From contig JANYDE010000005.1 in assembly GCA_025359915.1 (NCBI GenBank), forward strand, positions 1-32,062: a stretch of 32,062 nucleotides of DNA, read 5' to 3'. The position numbers and the translations under genes were made by a program. Positions within the stretch are counted from its first letter, which is position 1. Every line of letters begins with the position of its first letter. This stretch comes from Chamaesiphon sp. 336R_metabinner_41. Its GTDB lineage: Bacteria; Cyanobacteriota; Cyanobacteriia; Cyanobacteriales; Chamaesiphonaceae. Shown here one piece after another: positions 8,104 through 16,001 of the stretch. Under the pieces are notes generated by a model. It ran no database searches. It was given only the letters and a program-made list of their open reading frames with translations, and was not told where the DNA came from.

Positions 8104-9759
8104 AAAGATCATCTTCACAACACCCCACCAACCACCGACTAAAATTGTGGTTTTGACACCACCCATCATTGCGCCCACAATCCCAGGGGAAAAAGCATCA
8201 GTTCCCGTCAGATATAGATTTTTAATCGGCGTTTTCGATCCAATCCAAGGTTGTTCTAGTCGCGCAGGAATACAGGGAATACCATAAATAGAACCGCGAT
8301 CGCTCCCATTGAAATGTTCGATAGTTAACGGTGTCGATAGTTCAGCATATTCAATTAAATCTTGGAAGCCAGGGTAATGACTTTCCACAAATTTAATTAA
8401 GGAATCGGAAATTTGAGATTTTAAATCAGTGTAGTCATTGCCACGTTTGCGCCAGGTGTGTCCTTGCCATTGTCCAAAACTGTCGTAGTTAGCAGATGAG
8501 ATGATTTCGGCGGTATGTCCCTGCGCTGAATCATTTTTTAGCGATGGAAATGAGAGGTAAGCAAATTGAGGTGAATTGTCTGAATCGATTCTCATACTGT
8601 TCGCGTAGCGTCTGCCTGCGCAGAGAGGCTCCGCCAACGATCTAGCTTGCCCAATCGCCTCATGATCGTAAGTCTCATAAATCCAGTGATTTTCACCTTG
8701 AAAACCGAGTTTTGTCGGGCTTTCTTTCAAACCTAGATATAGAGTGAAAACAGGTTCACCCTTGGCAAAATCCCGAATTGATTCGCGATAGGGGACTGAA
8801 ACACTAGGTGGAATTAGCTTCAGATAAGTGTTAAATGCCCCAGCATCGGATACGATTTTCGGTGCATAGTAAGTATCGGGTTCTCGATTCTCCCTCAGAG
8901 AGGCTATTGCTGACGCAAACGCTCCGCTACCGCCAACGGGATGAGCCGCATTTGCCACTTTAACCCCAATTGCCACACCTGCTTCGATGATGATTTCGGT
9001 GACTCGGCGTTGAGTCATTACTTTACCACCAGCTCGTTCGATCGTTTCAATCATCGGTGGTGCAATTGCGCTTCCACCGCCTACCGGATACCAGCCGCCA
9101 CTAAAGTAATGCGTCACAACCACGCCATGAATCCCAAAACAACTCTGGGCTGGTGTCAAGCCATAATCGCCCCACTGAGAAGCTAATAACGCTTTGAGCT
9201 GGAGATCTTGAAAGTTGCTATCGAGATAGCTTTGAGTAGTTTGGGTGGCAATTTTTCCAAACTGGCGAAATATTCGTTTAAGTATAGGTTGTAGAAATGT
9301 CGGAAATAGCTCAAATAGACAATGAAAGATAAACCAGGTAGCAGCAGATTGAATATCTTTAAAATATTTATTTATTCCCGCTTTTTCGTGGGGAAATTGC
9401 TGAATCAGATCGGCTTTAAATCGATTGACATCTGCATTCACCGCAAAGGTAAAATCTGGATAGACAAATTTGTCGAACAAATCGGGCATTTGCTGCCATT
9501 TCAACTTACCATTAGTCATATAATTGAATAGCGATCGATAAGGACTACCCTCGCCCATTTCACCCACATAATGCAATCCCACATCCCAATGAAATTTACC
9601 ACCCTTACGCTCGAAACCGTGGGTAAATCCACCTGGGGTAAAATGTTGCTCTAACACTAATACCCGTTTATTTTGCTTGGCGAGCATGGCAGCGACGGTT
9701 AAACCGCCGATGCCAGAGCCAATGATAATTGCATCAAATTTCTGCTGTTTATTAGGCAT
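8092..9759 (-). CDS. FAD-dependent oxidoreductase, CrtISO/retinol-saturase-like (paralogue 1)
   Basis: A 555-residue flavoprotein of the phytoene desaturase/carotenoid isomerase/retinol saturase superfamily. The N-terminus has the dinucleotide-binding motif GSGIGGLTVAAMLA and the following VLVLEQHFTPGGFTHGF. The C-terminus carries the family FAD-binding end (NLYLTGTDAFSPGIVGAMMGG). It is the last of three tandem paralogues (537 and 526 residues for the others) and the last gene of the minus-strand run. Members reduce, desaturate or isomerise C=C bonds in long polyenes; here a PKS-derived chain is a more likely substrate than a carotenoid, but that is inference. Against its paralogues it has two in-frame inserts, about RSLAEPLCAGRRYANS (8601-8639) and about VGGSGAFASAIASLRENRE (8894-8938), both translated dispersed repeats. 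ATG at 9759 gives the usual short leader; no clear Shine-Dalgarno. Confidence 0.9.
   Translation of the reverse strand: MPNKQQKFDAIIIGSGIGGLTVAAMLAKQNKRVLVLEQHFTPGGFTHGFERKGGKFHWDVGLHYVGEMGEGSPYRSLFNYMTNGKLKWQQMPDLFDKFVYPDFTFAVNADVNRFKADLIQQFPHEKAGINKYFKDIQSAATWFIFHCLFELFPTFLQPILKRIFRQFGKIATQTTQSYLDSNFQDLQLKALLASQWGDYGLTPAQSCFGIHGVVVTHYFSGGWYPVGGGSAIAPPMIETIERAGGKVMTQRRVTEIIIEAGVAIGVKVANAAHPVGGSGAFASAIASLRENREPDTYYAPKIVSDAGAFNTYLKLIPPSVSVPYRESIRDFAKGEPVFTLYLGLKESPTKLGFQGENHWIYETYDHEAIGQARSLAEPLCAGRRYANSMRIDSDNSPQFAYLSFPSLKNDSAQGHTAEIISSANYDSFGQWQGHTWRKRGNDYTDLKSQISDSLIKFVESHYPGFQDLIEYAELSTPLTIEHFNGSDRGSIYGIPCIPARLEQPWIGSKTPIKNLYLTGTDAFSPGIVGAMMGGVKTTILVGGWWGVVKMIFNIV
8601..8639. repeat. In-frame dispersed repeat in FAD paralogue 1
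   Basis: TCGCGTAGCG, then TCTGC (8611-8615) pairing with GCAGA (8620-8624), then GGCTCCGCCAACG. It has the same architecture as the copy at 34-61. The encoded insert is absent from the two paralogues next door, so it was probably inserted after the duplication. Confidence 0.7.
8894..8938. repeat. Second in-frame dispersed repeat in FAD paralogue 1
   Basis: CTCAGAGAGGCTATTGC followed by GCAAACGCTCCGC and CGCCAACG. The paralogues have a short NAAHP-DTE...TYYAP loop here; this gene has about 19 extra residues. Confidence 0.65.
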
Positions 9760-9805
9760 TTTATAGGTGGCGAATTGGGTTAATTAAGTTGTAATTGGTA
9801 CACCG

Positions 9806-11419
9806 CTATCGCCGATATTTGTGAAATATTACGGCTCCAGTAATTTTCGCAAAGCCGAAGATTCCATCCACAAATCCGGCTGTTTTAATACCACCAATCA
9901 TCGATCCAATTAGTCCGGCAAAAAATGCGTCGCAGCCAGTCAAATATAGATTTTCGATCGGTGTTCTAAACCCAATCCAGGGTAGATCGAAGCGTTCGGG
10001 AACGCAGGGAATTCCATAGATGGTACCGCAATCACTAGCGGCAAAATGTTCTACCGTCAGCGGGGTAGCTAGTTCGGCATACTCAATCAGATCGCGAAAA
10101 CCAGGGTAGCGATCCTCGACATAATCAATCAACGACTCGGTAATTTCAGCTTTAATTTTTTGATAATCAGCGTCGCGTCTTCGCCAAGGTTGCTGTTCCC
10201 ACTGTAGGAAGAAATCATATTCCCCACCAGCTAAGAGTTCTGCTGTATGCCCTTTTGCGCTGGGATCTTTGAGTGAGGGAAAGGAGAGATAGGCAAATTT
10301 GGGGGAAACTGTCGCCGAAATTGGTGGAGCGAACGCCACCTCTTGTTGATCATAAGTATCAAAAATCCAGTGATTTTCGCCGTGGAATCCGAGATTTTGA
10401 GGACTTGCTTTAAATCCAATATATAAAGATAAGATATTCGCCCCTTTGGGAAATGCTTGAATCGATTCTCGATCGCGAATCGGATAACTCGGTGGAATCA
10501 ATTTCATGTAAGTATTAAATACACCTGCATTCGACACCACAATCGGCGCGTAATAAGTTTCGATCTCAGTATCGGGATGTGCAGCATTTTGCACTTTTAC
10601 CCCTACGGCTACCCCCTTATCGATCAATATTTCGCTGACTCGGCGTTGGGTGATGACTTTACCGCCAGCCTGTTCGATGCTGGGGATGATAGTTTTGGCG
10701 ATTGCACTCCCACCACCAACGGGATACCAACCACCTTCGAGAAAATGGGTGACAATGATGCCATGAATGCCAAAGCAACTCATTGATGGGGGTAAACCAT
10801 AATCGCCCCACTGAGAAACCAGTAATGCTTTGAGCTGGATACTCTGAAAATTTTTGTCTAAATAATGTTGGGTTGTTTGTCGCGCAATCCGATCGAATTT
10901 GCGACAAACTCCTTTGATAAATGGCTGTAAAAATCGGGGCGATAGATCGATAAGTCCATTGACAATAAACAAAAATGCTGCCTTTTCGACATCTTTGAAA
11001 TAGCGACGGATGGCAATTCGTTCTTCAGGAAATTGGGCGATCAAATCGGCTTGATACCGTTTGGGATCTGAGTAGACTCTAAAGGTAAAGTCAGGATAAA
11101 CAAATGTTTCAAAGGGATCGGGTAGTTTTTCCCATTTCAATTTACCATCGGAGAGATAGTTCAATATTGCCCGAAACGGACTGTTTTTACCCAGTTCGCC
11201 GATATAATGTAGTCCCACATCCCAATGAAATTTGCCGCCCTTACGCTCAAATCCGTGCGTAAAACCTCCGACCGTAAAATGCTGTTCTAGCACTAATACT
11301 CGCTTATTTTGGAGCTTGGACATCAACGCCGCAACGGTTAATCCACCGATGCCAGAGCCAATCACAATTGCATCAAATTTTTCAGTTCTATCGATCTTTA
11401 CCATCGGTTTTGCCCCCAT
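9806..11419 (-). CDS. FAD-dependent oxidoreductase, CrtISO/retinol-saturase-like (paralogue 2)
   Basis: A 537-residue member of the same family, with GSGIGGLTVAALMS, EQHFTVGGFTHGFERKGGKFHW, the middle motif HFLEGGWYPVGGGSAIA and the C-terminal NLYLTGCDAFFAGLIGSMIGG. A hydrophobic C-terminal tail may touch membrane. It lies 66 bases downstream of paralogue 3 and 46 upstream of paralogue 1, in a plausible operon. The exact reaction is unknown; by family it is FAD-dependent saturation, desaturation or isomerisation of a conjugated lipid. The start is either ATG 11419 or ATG 11404 (MVKIDRTEKFDAIVIGSG), the latter preceded by a G-rich GGGGGC at good spacing and matching the leader of paralogue 3. 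The in-frame inserts of paralogue 1 are absent. Confidence 0.9.
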   Translation of the reverse strand: MGAKPMVKIDRTEKFDAIVIGSGIGGLTVAALMSKLQNKRVLVLEQHFTVGGFTHGFERKGGKFHWDVGLHYIGELGKNSPFRAILNYLSDGKLKWEKLPDPFETFVYPDFTFRVYSDPKRYQADLIAQFPEERIAIRRYFKDVEKAAFLFIVNGLIDLSPRFLQPFIKGVCRKFDRIARQTTQHYLDKNFQSIQLKALLVSQWGDYGLPPSMSCFGIHGIIVTHFLEGGWYPVGGGSAIAKTIIPSIEQAGGKVITQRRVSEILIDKGVAVGVKVQNAAHPDTEIETYYAPIVVSNAGVFNTYMKLIPPSYPIRDRESIQAFPKGANILSLYIGFKASPQNLGFHGENHWIFDTYDQQEVAFAPPISATVSPKFAYLSFPSLKDPSAKGHTAELLAGGEYDFFLQWEQQPWRRRDADYQKIKAEITESLIDYVEDRYPGFRDLIEYAELATPLTVEHFAASDCGTIYGIPCVPERFDLPWIGFRTPIENLYLTGCDAFFAGLIGSMIGGIKTAGFVDGIFGFAKITGAVIFHKYRR

Positions 11420-11485
11420 TAATTAATATCTCAATGTATTAGTCTTAAAATCTAAAAAAGTACCACTATCTAGAATTGAGGATTT

Positions 11486-13066
11486 TCACTTGTGCATCAT
11501 TACAGCCATTAATGTTAAAAAGCCAAAATGACCATCGATTAAACCTGCGGTTTTGACACCGCCCATCATTGCGCCCATAATCCCGTTCGGGAATGTATCC
11601 ACGCCTGTTAGGTACAGATTTTTAATCGGTGTTCTGGCATTTGCCCAAGGAATATCAAAGCGTTTAGGAGTACAGGGAATACCATAAATGGCACCGCGAT
11701 CGCTTGCTCCAAAATGCTCGAATGTCAGGGGAGTTGCTAGCTCGGTATATTCAATTAAATCTCGGAAACCAGGATAGTAATTTTCGACAAGAGTAACGAT
11801 CGAATCAGTAATCTCAGCTTTCAATTGTTTATAGTCATCGCCGCGATGCTTCCATTTTTTGTCCTGCCATTGAGAGAAGAAATCATAGTTACCAGCCACG
11901 ATAATTTCGGCAGTATGTCCTTTCGCATCTGGATTTTTAAACGATGGAAAAGAGAGATAGCCAAATTGGGGTAGATGTTCAGCATCGATGGGTTCTGCAT
12001 CAACGATCGCATTATGATAATAGGTATTATGAATCCAGTGGTTTTCACCTTTGAATCCCAATTTCTGAGGATTGTCTTTTAATCCTAGATATAAAGTTAA
12101 AACATTAGTCCCCTTCTGAAACTCTTTAATTTCATCGCGAAATGGTAGGGGAAATTCTGGTGGAACCAATTTGATATAAGTATTGAATGCGCCAGCATTA
12201 GACACAATTACTGGAGCATGATAGATTTCTAATTCTGCATCAGGATCGCCTAAATTCTGGACTTTTACGCCCACAGCTACACCATTTTCGATGATGATTT
12301 CAGCAACCTTCCGCTGCGTAATCACAATTCCACCACTTTGTTCGATCGTCGGCACAATTAGATCGGGAATCTGCTTCCCACCGCCGACAGGATGCCAGCC
12401 ACCTTCGAGAAAATGGGTGATAATACTGCTATGGGTTCCAAAGGAGCTTTGACAAGGTGGTAAGCCATAATCCCCCCACTGGGAAACTAAGACAGCCTTG
12501 AGCTGGACATCGCGAAAATTCTTGTCTAAATAACGTTGGGTGGTTTGTCTACCAATTTTCCCAAAATGCCCATAAATTTTTCTCAACAATGGATGTAAGA
12601 AAAATGGAAATATCTCCAACATCGAATCACCAATAAACCAAAATGCTGCTTTTCTAATATCCTTAAAATATTTCTTAATCGCCTTCCGTTCGTGGGGAAA
12701 TTTCTGAATTAGATCGCCTTCAAATCTTTTGGCACCAGAATAGACATCAAAAGTAAAATCGGGATAGACAAACTTCTCAAATGGATCGGCCATCTTCTGC
12801 CATTTTAATTGACCATTAGTTATATAATTAAAAACATCTCTTCCCGTACCGCCTTCCTCCATTTCACCGATGTAATGGACTCCCACATCCCAGTGAAATT
12901 TGCCCTTGCGATCGAATCCATGTGTAAACCCACCAACTGTAAAATGTTGCTCCAATACTAATACCCGTTTGCGATGAAACTTAGACAGCAAAGCCGCACA
13001 AGTCAAACCACCAATTCCCGATCCAATCACGATCGCATCAAACTTCTGTCTTCCCATATTTACCAT
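11486..13066 (-). CDS. FAD-dependent oxidoreductase, CrtISO/retinol-saturase-like (paralogue 3)
   Basis: A 526-residue flavoprotein, the first transcribed of the three. Motifs: GSGIGGLTCAALLS, EQHFTVGGFTHGFDRKG, HFLEGGWHPVGGGKQI, NLYLTGVDTFPNGIMGAMMGG. The GGGSAIA found in both paralogues is GGGKQIP here, a change in the flavin/substrate region that may mean a different substrate or regiochemistry. The start at 13066 is well supported by AAGGAG seven bases upstream, the best Shine-Dalgarno of the three. The metallo-hydrolase gene lies 110 bases upstream, separated by the hairpin at 13106-13144. Function in lipid double-bond chemistry is inferred from family and from the PKS context. Confidence 0.9.
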   Translation of the reverse strand: MVNMGRQKFDAIVIGSGIGGLTCAALLSKFHRKRVLVLEQHFTVGGFTHGFDRKGKFHWDVGVHYIGEMEEGGTGRDVFNYITNGQLKWQKMADPFEKFVYPDFTFDVYSGAKRFEGDLIQKFPHERKAIKKYFKDIRKAAFWFIGDSMLEIFPFFLHPLLRKIYGHFGKIGRQTTQRYLDKNFRDVQLKAVLVSQWGDYGLPPCQSSFGTHSSIITHFLEGGWHPVGGGKQIPDLIVPTIEQSGGIVITQRKVAEIIIENGVAVGVKVQNLGDPDAELEIYHAPVIVSNAGAFNTYIKLVPPEFPLPFRDEIKEFQKGTNVLTLYLGLKDNPQKLGFKGENHWIHNTYYHNAIVDAEPIDAEHLPQFGYLSFPSFKNPDAKGHTAEIIVAGNYDFFSQWQDKKWKHRGDDYKQLKAEITDSIVTLVENYYPGFRDLIEYTELATPLTFEHFGASDRGAIYGIPCTPKRFDIPWANARTPIKNLYLTGVDTFPNGIMGAMMGGVKTAGLIDGHFGFLTLMAVMMHK

Positions 13067-13105
13067 CGTCTTTCTCCTTCTCTGCGCCCTCTGCGCCTCT
13101 GTCTT

Positions 13106-13144
13106 GATTTGCTAAACCGTCGGGGAACCCGACGAACGCAAATC
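13106..13144. repeat. 39-base double-stem hairpin repeat, copy 1
   Basis: Outer stem GATTTGC (13106-13112) with GCAAATC (13138-13144); inner stem CGTCGGG (13118-13124) with CCCGACG (13128-13134); GAA loop. A second copy at 15629-15667 keeps the structure while changing one outer base pair (T-A to C-G). It lies between the hydrolase and FAD paralogue 3 genes. Confidence 0.75.
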
Positions 13145-13176
13145 GCTGCGGTTTAATTAAAAAAGAACCCTGACAC

Positions 13177-14301
13177 TCACTCGCAATTTCGAGACTTAGT
13201 TCGATACCATAAATAAGACATATCACCAGCTAATTCCCGTCTAATTTCCCCCCGTAAATACAGATGATTTAAAAAGCCATAAATCTCCGCGATCGTCGTA
13301 TTTCGTTCGTAGGACTGTAATTGCCGCCGATAGACAGCCGCCAAACAATCGATCGCCGTGTGGGGTCTAGCGAGATGCTCCAACAGTCGATTTAATGCCG
13401 CTTCCTGATTAGCAATTAATTGTTGACAGCGAGTAGCTACTCCCCGAAATGGGATATTATGTCCTGGTAAACACACCGTTTCACTAGTTGCTAACTTGGC
13501 AAATCTATCACAACTTTCCAGCCATTCTGATACCAAATCTGCCTCCGGTTCACTGGGATGAACGCTGAGATTAGAAGACATTCCAGGTAGAATTTGATCG
13601 CCAGTAATTACAAAGCCGTCATCCGACCACAATGTCGCATGTTCGGCGGCATGTCCATTACCAATGTGAATCGTCCAATTGCGTTGACCGATGCTCAGGA
13701 CATCCCCTTGCTGAATCCGTTGATAGGTGGCAGGTATCGGCGTTACGAGACTCGAAAAATCACTCGGTGCGCGACGATGGAAAGCGGCTAATTCCATCCC
13801 CTTCATCCCCGCTGCTTGGACGAATTTTAGTTCCTCATCCCTGGGTAAATCGTGGTCATCCATTTGTAATAACCGAGCTTGCAGCCAGCAAGTCCGAGTA
13901 GTTTGAAAAATGGCACCTCGTTGGCGTAGCCTCTCTGTTCGCGGAGCGTTCCGAAGGGAAGGAGAATCGACCAACCAGCCCGCCAAACCGATATGATCGG
14001 GATGATAATGGGTGCCGATTATGTGGGTCAGGGGCAACCGTGCCAAGGCACCTTGCGAAAATGCCGTTTCTAAAGCAGCACGACAAATGGGGGTGTTGCT
14101 GCCCGTATCGACCAGCGTCCAGCCGTCTTTTGACTCCAGCACGTAGACATTGATATGGTCGAGCGTCGATGACAATGGCAAGCGCAACCACCACAAACCT
14201 GGGGCGATTTCCAGTGATTCGCCTGGATTGGGTGCGGAGTCGTATAGGGGACGAATTAGTTCTAATTTGTCGGGTTGGATTGTGGATTCGATCGCGTTCA
14301 T
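13177..14301 (-). CDS. Metallo-beta-lactamase-fold hydrolase
   Basis: A 374-residue MBL-fold protein. Metal ligands are visible: THYHPDH (97-103), the later His in GNGHAAEH, Asp in GDQILP and His in CLPGHN. That set is normal for a two-metal hydrolase (glyoxalase II, lactonase or thioesterase-like). There is no signal peptide. A C-terminal helical domain of about 90 residues follows the MBL core, as in many lactonase/thioesterase-like members. It lies in the run between the enoyl reductase and the FAD enzymes, so it may hydrolyse a thioester or ester in the pathway (editing or release), but the substrate cannot be read from sequence. An in-frame repeat at 13921-13969 adds about SLRNAPRTERLRQRGA right after the HxHxDH region, which may affect activity. 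The start at ATG 14301 has only a weak Shine-Dalgarno. Confidence 0.87.
   Translation of the reverse strand: MNAIESTIQPDKLELIRPLYDSAPNPGESLEIAPGLWWLRLPLSSTLDHINVYVLESKDGWTLVDTGSNTPICRAALETAFSQGALARLPLTHIIGTHYHPDHIGLAGWLVDSPSLRNAPRTERLRQRGAIFQTTRTCWLQARLLQMDDHDLPRDEELKFVQAAGMKGMELAAFHRRAPSDFSSLVTPIPATYQRIQQGDVLSIGQRNWTIHIGNGHAAEHATLWSDDGFVITGDQILPGMSSNLSVHPSEPEADLVSEWLESCDRFAKLATSETVCLPGHNIPFRGVATRCQQLIANQEAALNRLLEHLARPHTAIDCLAAVYRRQLQSYERNTTIAEIYGFLNHLYLRGEIRRELAGDMSYLWYRTKSRNCE
13921..13969. repeat. In-frame dispersed repeat in the MBL hydrolase
   Basis: TTGGCGTAGCCTCTCTG, then GCGGAGCG and TTCCGAAGGGAAGGAG. The translated product (LRNAPRTERLRQR) is a familiar type of cyanobacterial translated repeat. 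It sits about 10 residues after the metal-binding motif. Confidence 0.65.
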
Positions 14302-14404
14302 GTCAGTGGCTTCTCTAGTGGGGTTGGGCAGGTTCGTTGTTAAATTACTTATGTTGCGGGGATTTCTAGCATAAACAAAGCCATCTACAGTCCTCTACTA
14401 GCTT

Positions 14405-14503
14405 CGTTTACAGTGGGCTTACCCCCCAAACCCCCTTATAAAGGGGGGCTTTACTCCCTCCCCTTGGAAAGGGGAGGGCTGGGGTGGGGTAAAGATCTCC
14501 GCA
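14405..14503. repeat. C/G-rich intergenic repeats between MBL and enoyl reductase genes
   Basis: CCCCCTTATAAAGGGGG is a near-palindrome (about 14431-14447), followed by CCCTCCCCTTGGAAAGGGGAGGG (about 14456-14478, a hairpin) and GGGGTGGGGTAAAGATCTCCGC. Related units occur at 138-170, 6597-6660, 15853-15914 and 17619-17661. They could stall or attenuate transcription between the genes. Confidence 0.55.
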
Positions 14504-14523
14504 TCAAGTCAACCAGTCTTCGA

Positions 14524-15507
14524 TTACTTACCCGTCAAGACGATCACCTTGCCATTGCGTCCGCCTTGCTCCGCTCTGCGTAAGGCTTTGTCAATATCCT
14601 CGATCGCAAAACAAGAATCGATGCCGATTTTGAGTTTGTCACTTTCTACCATCTCGCTAAGAGTATCGAATAATACGGAGCGATCCTTTTGGGACATCCG
14701 ATTGAGGAATTTGGAGAGCCAAAATCCTTGGAGGGTAATTCCCCTAAAAATCGTCTGTTCAGGTGTAAGGGTACAGCTTTCGGTAGATAGCATCCCATAA
14801 TTGATAATCTGTCCGCCTTCAGTCAGGCATTCGGCGAGTCGTTGCACCCCCGCACCAGCGACTGCATCCAGTGCCAACCGAATCGATTCATGTCCGAGGA
14901 TCGCGCGTACCCGCTCGGCTAAATCGTCACTATCAACTAAGACAACATCGCCACCCAAGGCTTTCACCGCTGGCTCGTTTTCTTCCCGCCGCACGATATT
15001 TACTGTTTTCAATCCTCTAGCTTTGGCGATTTGGATGATACATTGTCCGACGCTAGATAGGGGTGCGGTTTGGATGATCCAGTCGCCTGGTTCGAGTTTG
15101 CCGAAGTTTTCGAGCAGTAGATAGGCGGTGGCGGGATTGACTTTTAATAGGGATAGTTGGTTCAGATCGGCGGTGGAGGATACCTTGTGAACTGTGGCGA
15201 CGGGGACTTTCCGGCGTTCTGCCCAGTTGTTATTTGCTAGTAGTACGACTCGATCGCCAACTACTAAGTTTTTGACAGCAGATCCACATTCGGCGATTCG
15301 TCCGACGGCTTCCATCCCAATGGTGGCGGGGAGTTTGGGGAGGGTGCCGTAGTTGCCGGAGAGGATGGCGAGATCGGCGACGTTGATCGGGAAGGCTTCG
15401 ATATCAACGGTGACTTCCCAGGCGGAGGGGGAGCCAATGTCGGGGGTTTCGACGCATTTGGCGACGGTGCTGGGTTGTCCGAAGATGTGGAATTGGATTT
15501 GCTTCAT
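14524..15507 (-). CDS. MECR/ETR1-like enoyl-thioester reductase (medium-chain reductase superfamily), candidate trans-acting ER
   Basis: A 327-residue zinc-free medium-chain dehydrogenase/reductase resembling mitochondrial 2-enoyl-thioester reductase. INVADLAILSGNYG carries the Tyr (Tyr53) equivalent to the proposed catalytic Tyr of ETR1/MECR; VNPATAYLLL and IIQTAPLSSVGQCIIQIAKARG supply the NADPH-binding fold. The zinc-ligand cysteines of alcohol dehydrogenases are not evident. It would reduce a 2-enoyl thioester to the acyl thioester with NADPH. It lies in the same run as a PKS whose own ER is degenerate, so a trans-ER role (compare LovC with LovB) is the simplest inference. Other quinone-oxidoreductase-like functions are possible. 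The ATG at 15507 fits the family N-terminus; no strong Shine-Dalgarno. Confidence 0.86.
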   Translation of the reverse strand: MKQIQFHIFGQPSTVAKCVETPDIGSPSAWEVTVDIEAFPINVADLAILSGNYGTLPKLPATIGMEAVGRIAECGSAVKNLVVGDRVVLLANNNWAERRKVPVATVHKVSSTADLNQLSLLKVNPATAYLLLENFGKLEPGDWIIQTAPLSSVGQCIIQIAKARGLKTVNIVRREENEPAVKALGGDVVLVDSDDLAERVRAILGHESIRLALDAVAGAGVQRLAECLTEGGQIINYGMLSTESCTLTPEQTIFRGITLQGFWLSKFLNRMSQKDRSVLFDTLSEMVESDKLKIGIDSCFAIEDIDKALRRAEQGGRNGKVIVLTGK

Positions 15508-15628
15508 GGGTTGTTGCGTTCGGGGGGCGGCGTTATGGGTTTGTGCAAGCGGGGCGGTAGGCGTTATGTATTGGTGCTAGGTTGGGTTTTCTAGTGGGGG
15601 CAGAACCCGGATCTGGGGGTTCTGTCTT

Positions 15629-15667
15629 GATTCGCTAAACCGTCGGGGAACCCGACGAGCGCGAATC
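15629..15667. repeat. 39-base double-stem hairpin repeat, copy 2
   Basis: Outer stem GATTCGC (15629-15635) with GCGAATC (15661-15667); inner stem CGTCGGG (15641-15647) with CCCGACG (15651-15657); GAA loop. Same length and layout as 13106-13144, with a compensatory change in the outer stem. Confidence 0.75.
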
Positions 15668-15748
15668 GCTGACCCCCAGCCCCCCACTGAAGGGCGGGGT
15701 GCCGCCCCTCGGACTCCCCTGCACAAGGTTTGGCTGGTGTGCTAGCTT

Positions 15749-15765
15749 GGAGCGGCATTCGCTCC
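15749..15765. repeat. Short hairpin
   Basis: GGAGCG (15749-15754) pairs with CGCTCC (15760-15765) over a five-base loop; T15748 and A15766 extend the stem. It lies in the 494-base gap between the enoyl reductase and oxoamine synthase genes, which otherwise holds repeats and no gene I can support. Confidence 0.4.
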
Positions 15766-15823
15766 ACTTTAGGTTTTAGTTGAAGGTTACTGGACTGGCA
15801 TTGGTTCGAGGATGGCTTTATTC

Positions 15824-15840
15824 AGATGCCTTTGGCATCT
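15824..15840 (+). terminator. Stem-loop with T run (orientation opposite to the neighbouring genes)
   Basis: AGATGCC (15824-15830) pairs with GGCATCT (15834-15840) over TTT, with T continuing to 15843. It looks like an intrinsic terminator for plus-strand transcription, although the genes on both sides run on the minus strand. It might block antisense transcripts or be one more palindromic repeat. Confidence 0.35.
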
Positions 15841-15852
15841 TTTCCTGTATAA

Positions 15853-15914
15853 ACGGGTGGAAAATCCCCTCCTCGGAGGGGTGCCCGTCAGGGCGGGGTG
15901 GGTAAATCTCCGCA
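15853..15914. repeat. GC-rich dispersed repeat (CCCCTCCTCGGAGGGG type), copy A
   Basis: AAAATCCCCTCCTCGGAGGG begins a unit that continues as GTGCCCGTCAGGGCGGGGTGGGTAAATCTCCGC. CCCCTCC/GGAGGGG forms a hairpin. Nearly the same unit occurs at 17619-17661, just after the PKS stop. Confidence 0.6.
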
Positions 15915-15943
15915 ACACAACAAACCAATAATCGATCGATCCC

Positions 15944-15998
15944 CCCTTTACCCTTTACCCTTTACCCTTTCCCCTTTAACCTTTACCCTTTCCCCTAA
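15944..15998. repeat. Heptamer tandem repeat (CCCTTTA)n
   Basis: About seven seven-base units (CCCTTTA with single-base variants such as CCCTTTC and ACCTTTA) end next to the oxoamine synthase stop codon at 16002. STRR-type sequence. Confidence 0.7.
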
Positions 15999-16001
15999 TT
16001 C

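Noticed and set aside
8092-13066. Carotenoid biosynthesis operon
   Set aside because: The FAD enzymes fit the CrtI/CrtISO superfamily, but no phytoene synthase, GGPP synthase or cyclase is near; PKS context fits better.
15824-15840. Terminator of the enoyl reductase or oxoamine synthase operon
   Set aside because: The T run is on the plus-strand side, whereas both neighbours are on the minus strand.
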